Of a stretch of 64,000 nt of DNA, positions 61,420 through 64,000 are shown piece by piece (position 1 is the first letter of the stretch; the number at the start of each line of letters is the position of its first letter). The DNA is from Candidatus Uhrbacteria bacterium (GTDB taxonomy: Bacteria > Patescibacteriota > Patescibacteriia > 2-12-FULL-60-25): NCBI GenBank assembly GCA_008363075.1, contig RHKK01000005.1:1-64000 (forward strand), read 5' to 3'. A model generated the notes under the pieces. That model worked only from the letters and a program-made list of their open reading frames with translations. It was not told where the DNA came from and searched no databases. Made by a program: the position numbers and the translations under genes.

Positions 61420-61857
61420 TTATGAGGTACGAGCCGCGAGTTTCTTGAACGTAAAATATTTGTGCATCAAGAACGTATAACAGGCGCACAGCCCTCCGAC
61501 CACGATGATGACGAAAAAGTCGTACAAGCCAAGGACGACGTGCCCCACCCAAAACAGGAAGGATTGCAGAAACGTGACCGAGGCGACGACGAATGCGTAC
61601 CAAGCGATCTGCCGCATCGACGTCTCCTTGGCGCGGTATGTCCAAAACCGGTGCGCCACGTAGTTGAACAGAACGGAAATGCACGTCGCCCCGAGGTTCA
61701 TGAGCACGCGCGCATAGTCGGTGGCTCCGGGGAACAACACGCGCGATTGGATGGTATACGCGGAAAAATACACGAGGAACGACGCGCCGCCGACGAGGAC
61801 GAAGCGGACGATGGTTCCGGCCTCGCGTGTCGCGAAGGCATAGGCGCGTCGGATCAT
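61420..61857 (-). CDS. GtrA-family membrane protein
   Basis: The 145-residue protein has four membrane helices and the GtrA signature (VRFVLVGGASFLVYF at 18-32; LFNYVAHRFWTY later). GtrA-type proteins help move lipid-linked sugars across the membrane. The C-terminal AARTS and the stop come from a tandem ACGAG/CCGCGAG phrase region. It is divergent from the sugar transferase, 45 bp away. Confidence 0.8.
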   Translation of the reverse strand: MIRRAYAFATREAGTIVRFVLVGGASFLVYFSAYTIQSRVLFPGATDYARVLMNLGATCISVLFNYVAHRFWTYRAKETSMRQIAWYAFVVASVTFLQSFLFWVGHVVLGLYDFFVIIVVGGLCACYTFLMHKYFTFKKLAARTS

Positions 61858-61902
61858 GACTAGACAGGCGAACAGACGCATTCTACACTCGGCCCGAACG
61901 GC

Positions 61903-63306
61903 ATGCCACCCCCTATGTTGCGAACTGGGCCGTCCGTAAAGCGAATCCTGCTGCTGCTCGGAGACCTTGCCGCGCTGCAAATCGCCCTCCTCCTGACGAT
62001 CGTCATACGGTACGGCGGTTTTGATGCCGACCGATGGCGCGTCAACTGGTACGCGTTCACGACCCTGTCGCTCATCTGGGTGATCGGCCTGTATGTGGCC
62101 GGACTGTACGAACTGAACCTCGTGCGCGAACCGCTCAAGCTCTTCCGCACGTATCTGGAGGGCATGATCGCGAATCTCGCACTCGCGCTCGCCTTCTTCT
62201 ATCTCATCCCCATCTTCGGTCTCGCGCCGCGCACGATTCTCTTCCTGTTCTTCGCCATGAGCCTGCTCGTCGGGTATTTCTGGCGCCTCATGGCCAATCG
62301 TCTCATCCAGTCGACGTTTTCCAAGCGGCGCATCCTCTTTGTCGGGCCTGCCGAGGAGCTACGAAAGCTGGACGAGCTCCTTCGCGACAGCCCGCTCGGC
62401 ATCGAGGTCGCGGCCGCGATCGCGACGTCGGGGGAATCGTACCGGCATCACGACGTGAAATGGTATCCGAACATCGGCGCGTTCTCGCAGGCATTGAAGG
62501 ACGAGCAGATCGCGGCCGTGGTGCTGGGCGTCGGACCCGACGAAATCCCGGAACTGCGCGACGAGCTCTACCGCTCGCTCATCACCCGTGTGGACATCCT
62601 TGACCGCGCGGAAATCGAGGAGGAAGCGACGGGACGCATCCCCCTCTCGCATGTGTCGCAAACCTGGTTCCTGCACAACCTCAAAGAGAGCCGGAAGGCA
62701 TGGTTCGAGTCCTCCAAACGCGTCGTGGACGTCCTGTTGGCGATCCCGGTCGGGATCGCGACGCTGGTCATCCTGCCGTTCGTCGCGCTGGGGATCAAGC
62801 TCGCGTCACCGGGACCCGCGTTCATCAAACAGACGCGCGTGGGCAAGGGCGGCAGACCGTTCACGCTGATCAAATTCCGCACCATGAAAGCGGCCGGCGA
62901 GGACGGGTTGAATGAGCCGAAAGGTCCGCAATTCACGACGGATGCCAAGACCGATCCGCGTCTGTTCGCGTTCGGACGATTCCTCCGCCGCACGCGTCTC
63001 GACGAGTTCCCGCAAGTATGGAACGTTCTCAAGGGCGACTTGTCGTTCGTCGGCCCGCGTCCCGAGCGCCCGGAATTCGTCGAACCGTTGCTCGAACGCA
63101 TGCCGTATTACGGTCTACGCCATCTCACAAGACCCGGTCTCACCGGATGGGCGCAGGTAAAGTTTCTGACACCGACGGCGAGCCTCGACGATAACTTGAA
63201 AAAACTCCAGTACGACTTGTTCTATATCAAAAACCGTTCATTGGTCCTCGACGCGCTCATCCTGCTCAAAACCGTCGGCGTGATGCTCCGCCGGCAGGGG
63301 ACATAA
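61903..63306 (+). CDS. Polyprenyl-phosphate sugar-1-phosphate transferase (WbaP/PglC type)
   Basis: The 467-residue protein has four or five N-terminal membrane helices, a CoA-binding-like cytoplasmic domain (FSKRRILFVGPAEELRKL region) and the bacterial sugar transferase domain: KRVVDVLLAIPVGIATLVI, FIKQTRVGKGGRPFTLIKFRTM and SFVGPRPERPEFV. It starts surface-glycan synthesis by loading the first sugar phosphate onto undecaprenyl phosphate. The alternative ATG at 61915 would remove four residues. It is the only plus-strand glycan gene and is followed by a terminator. Confidence 0.92.
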   Translation: MPPPMLRTGPSVKRILLLLGDLAALQIALLLTIVIRYGGFDADRWRVNWYAFTTLSLIWVIGLYVAGLYELNLVREPLKLFRTYLEGMIANLALALAFFYLIPIFGLAPRTILFLFFAMSLLVGYFWRLMANRLIQSTFSKRRILFVGPAEELRKLDELLRDSPLGIEVAAAIATSGESYRHHDVKWYPNIGAFSQALKDEQIAAVVLGVGPDEIPELRDELYRSLITRVDILDRAEIEEEATGRIPLSHVSQTWFLHNLKESRKAWFESSKRVVDVLLAIPVGIATLVILPFVALGIKLASPGPAFIKQTRVGKGGRPFTLIKFRTMKAAGEDGLNEPKGPQFTTDAKTDPRLFAFGRFLRRTRLDEFPQVWNVLKGDLSFVGPRPERPEFVEPLLERMPYYGLRHLTRPGLTGWAQVKFLTPTASLDDNLKKLQYDLFYIKNRSLVLDALILLKTVGVMLRRQGT

Positions 63307-63328
63307 AGACCGCCTCACGGCGGTCTTT
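63305..63328 (+). terminator. Terminator after sugar transferase
   Basis: An AAAGACCGCC-TCAC-GGCGGTCTTT stem-loop overlaps the stop codon, followed at once by the family C palindrome. Confidence 0.8.
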
Positions 63329-63359
63329 CGTAGGGGCGTATTGCAATACGCCCCTACGA
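63328..63359. repeat. Family C perfect palindrome, copy 3
   Basis: TCGTAGGGGCGTATTG plus its reverse complement is a 32-bp perfect palindrome. The arms match copies 1 and 2, but the centre is different. It supplies the TAG stop of the epimerase gene. Confidence 0.9.
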
Positions 63360-64000
63360 CATTTCATCCAAAACCATCTTTAATCCCTCCGGAAACCGGA
63401 TCTCCGGCTTCCATCCAAGTTTTTCCGTGGTGAGCGACGGGTCGGCCTTCGTGTGACGGGCTTCTCCCTTGCGGCCCTCGACATGTTCGACGGGTCCGCC
63501 AAATTGTTCGGCGATGTAGTTAATCGACCAATTCTCCCCCGCTCCGACATTGAGTACCTCGCCCACTCCCACGTTGGGTGATTCCATCGCCAACATATTG
63601 GCGCGAACGACGTCGAACACATGCGTGAAATCGCGCGTCTGCTCCCCGTCGCCGTGGATTATGAGCGGCTTCCCCTCCTTCTTCTGCCGTTTGAAATGCG
63701 AAATGACGGTCACATACGCCCCTTCATCGGCCATACGCGGGCCGTACACATTAAAATATCGAAGCGACACGGTCTCCATTCCGTAAAATCGATGGAACTG
63801 TTCCGCGATCTTTTCGCCAATGTATTTGTGCAGCGCGTACGGATTCAAGGGATTTGCCGGCATGTCGGGTCGAAGCGGCAATTCTTCCTGCGCGCCGTAC
63901 GCGGAAGACGACGCGCTGTACACGACACGCTTCACGCCCGCGTCACGCGCCGCGACCAAGACGTTCAGCGTTCCCATCACGTTCGCCTCGGCGGCCGGAA
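63354..64000 (-). CDS. NAD-dependent epimerase/dehydratase, N-terminus beyond window
   Basis: This is the C-terminal 215 residues of an extended SDR: AANVMGTLNVLVAARDAGV at the start, YSASSSAYG, the catalytic YALHKYIGEK, FNVYGPRM, then DFTHVFDVVRANM. The frame is open to the window edge, so about 100 residues with the Rossmann motif are missing. UDP-glucose 4-epimerase or WbpP-like are both possible. The last residues are MS with the stop codon in a family C palindrome. Confidence 0.85.
   Translation of the reverse strand, partial: PAAEANVMGTLNVLVAARDAGVKRVVYSASSSAYGAQEELPLRPDMPANPLNPYALHKYIGEKIAEQFHRFYGMETVSLRYFNVYGPRMADEGAYVTVISHFKRQKKEGKPLIIHGDGEQTRDFTHVFDVVRANMLAMESPNVGVGEVLNVGAGENWSINYIAEQFGGPVEHVEGRKGEARHTKADPSLTTEKLGWKPEIRFPEGLKMVLDEMS

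Overview
The window is about 64 kb of GC-rich (roughly 60% by eye), gene-dense bacterial chromosome that uses the standard code: TGA is a stop in many genes. Gene content and style suggest a member of the Candidate Phyla Radiation (Patescibacteria). There are many short conserved membrane proteins of unknown function, DUF5671, DUF3298 and DUF3048 proteins, a four-helix-bundle protein, PEP-utilising enzymes without a PEP-binding barrel, a minimal FtsEX/RodA/FtsB/MurE division and wall set, and a complete F-type ATP synthase but almost no biosynthesis. Assignment to a class (for example the Uhrbacteria/Magasanikbacteria side) is a guess. There is no rRNA, CRISPR array, transposase or prophage.

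Layout. 1-10.1 kb: glutaredoxin, M17 aminopeptidase, HAD phosphatase, VKOR-like oxidoreductase with a secreted nuclease, Smr protein, lipoprotein, AI-2E-type permease, DEAD-box helicase, YgjP-like metalloprotease and an ABC-2 exporter. 10.2-13.5 kb: a large Ig-like surface protein, a YbhB-like protein, small membrane proteins and a zinc-ribbon protein. 13.7-21.4 kb: tRNA-Gln and the atp operon (atpZ/I-B-E-F-H-A-G-D-[four-helix gene]-C). 21.4-24.2 kb: two unknown coupled genes and ftsEX. 24.3-32.1 kb: malic enzyme, DUF5671 operon, GT28-like transferase, M29-like peptidase, pyrF and a sugar-dehydrogenase-like protein. 32.3-41.3 kb: tRNA-Val, prmC, DUF3048, rplY, gyrB, rodA, dinB. 41.4-46.3 kb: two PEP-utilising proteins flanking a low-molecular-weight phosphatase. 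46.3-50.2 kb: tRNA-Thr, tRNA-Gly, SurA-like, FtsB-like, PH-domain, MurE and a CDP-alcohol transferase. 50.3-64 kb: surface-glycan genes (multispanning transferase, two GT4, DUF2304, GT2, two UXS-like epimerases, GtrA, polyprenyl-phosphate sugar transferase, epimerase), interrupted by a helicase fused to a sigma-70 region 4 domain.

The main candidate for something new at gene level is that 786-residue helicase/sigma-region-4 fusion, which has its own promoter and a hairpin pressed against its Shine-Dalgarno site.

The main candidate at DNA level is a dense population of at least four families of short, mostly palindromic dispersed repeats. They sit just after stop codons, supply stop codons, fill all four junctions in the 3' half of the atp operon, and are inserted in frame inside conserved genes (prmC twice, two GT4 genes, gyrB, pepA, a nuclease and a membrane protein). 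The ATP synthase c subunit also carries a two-carboxylate signature expected of a Na+-coupled ring.
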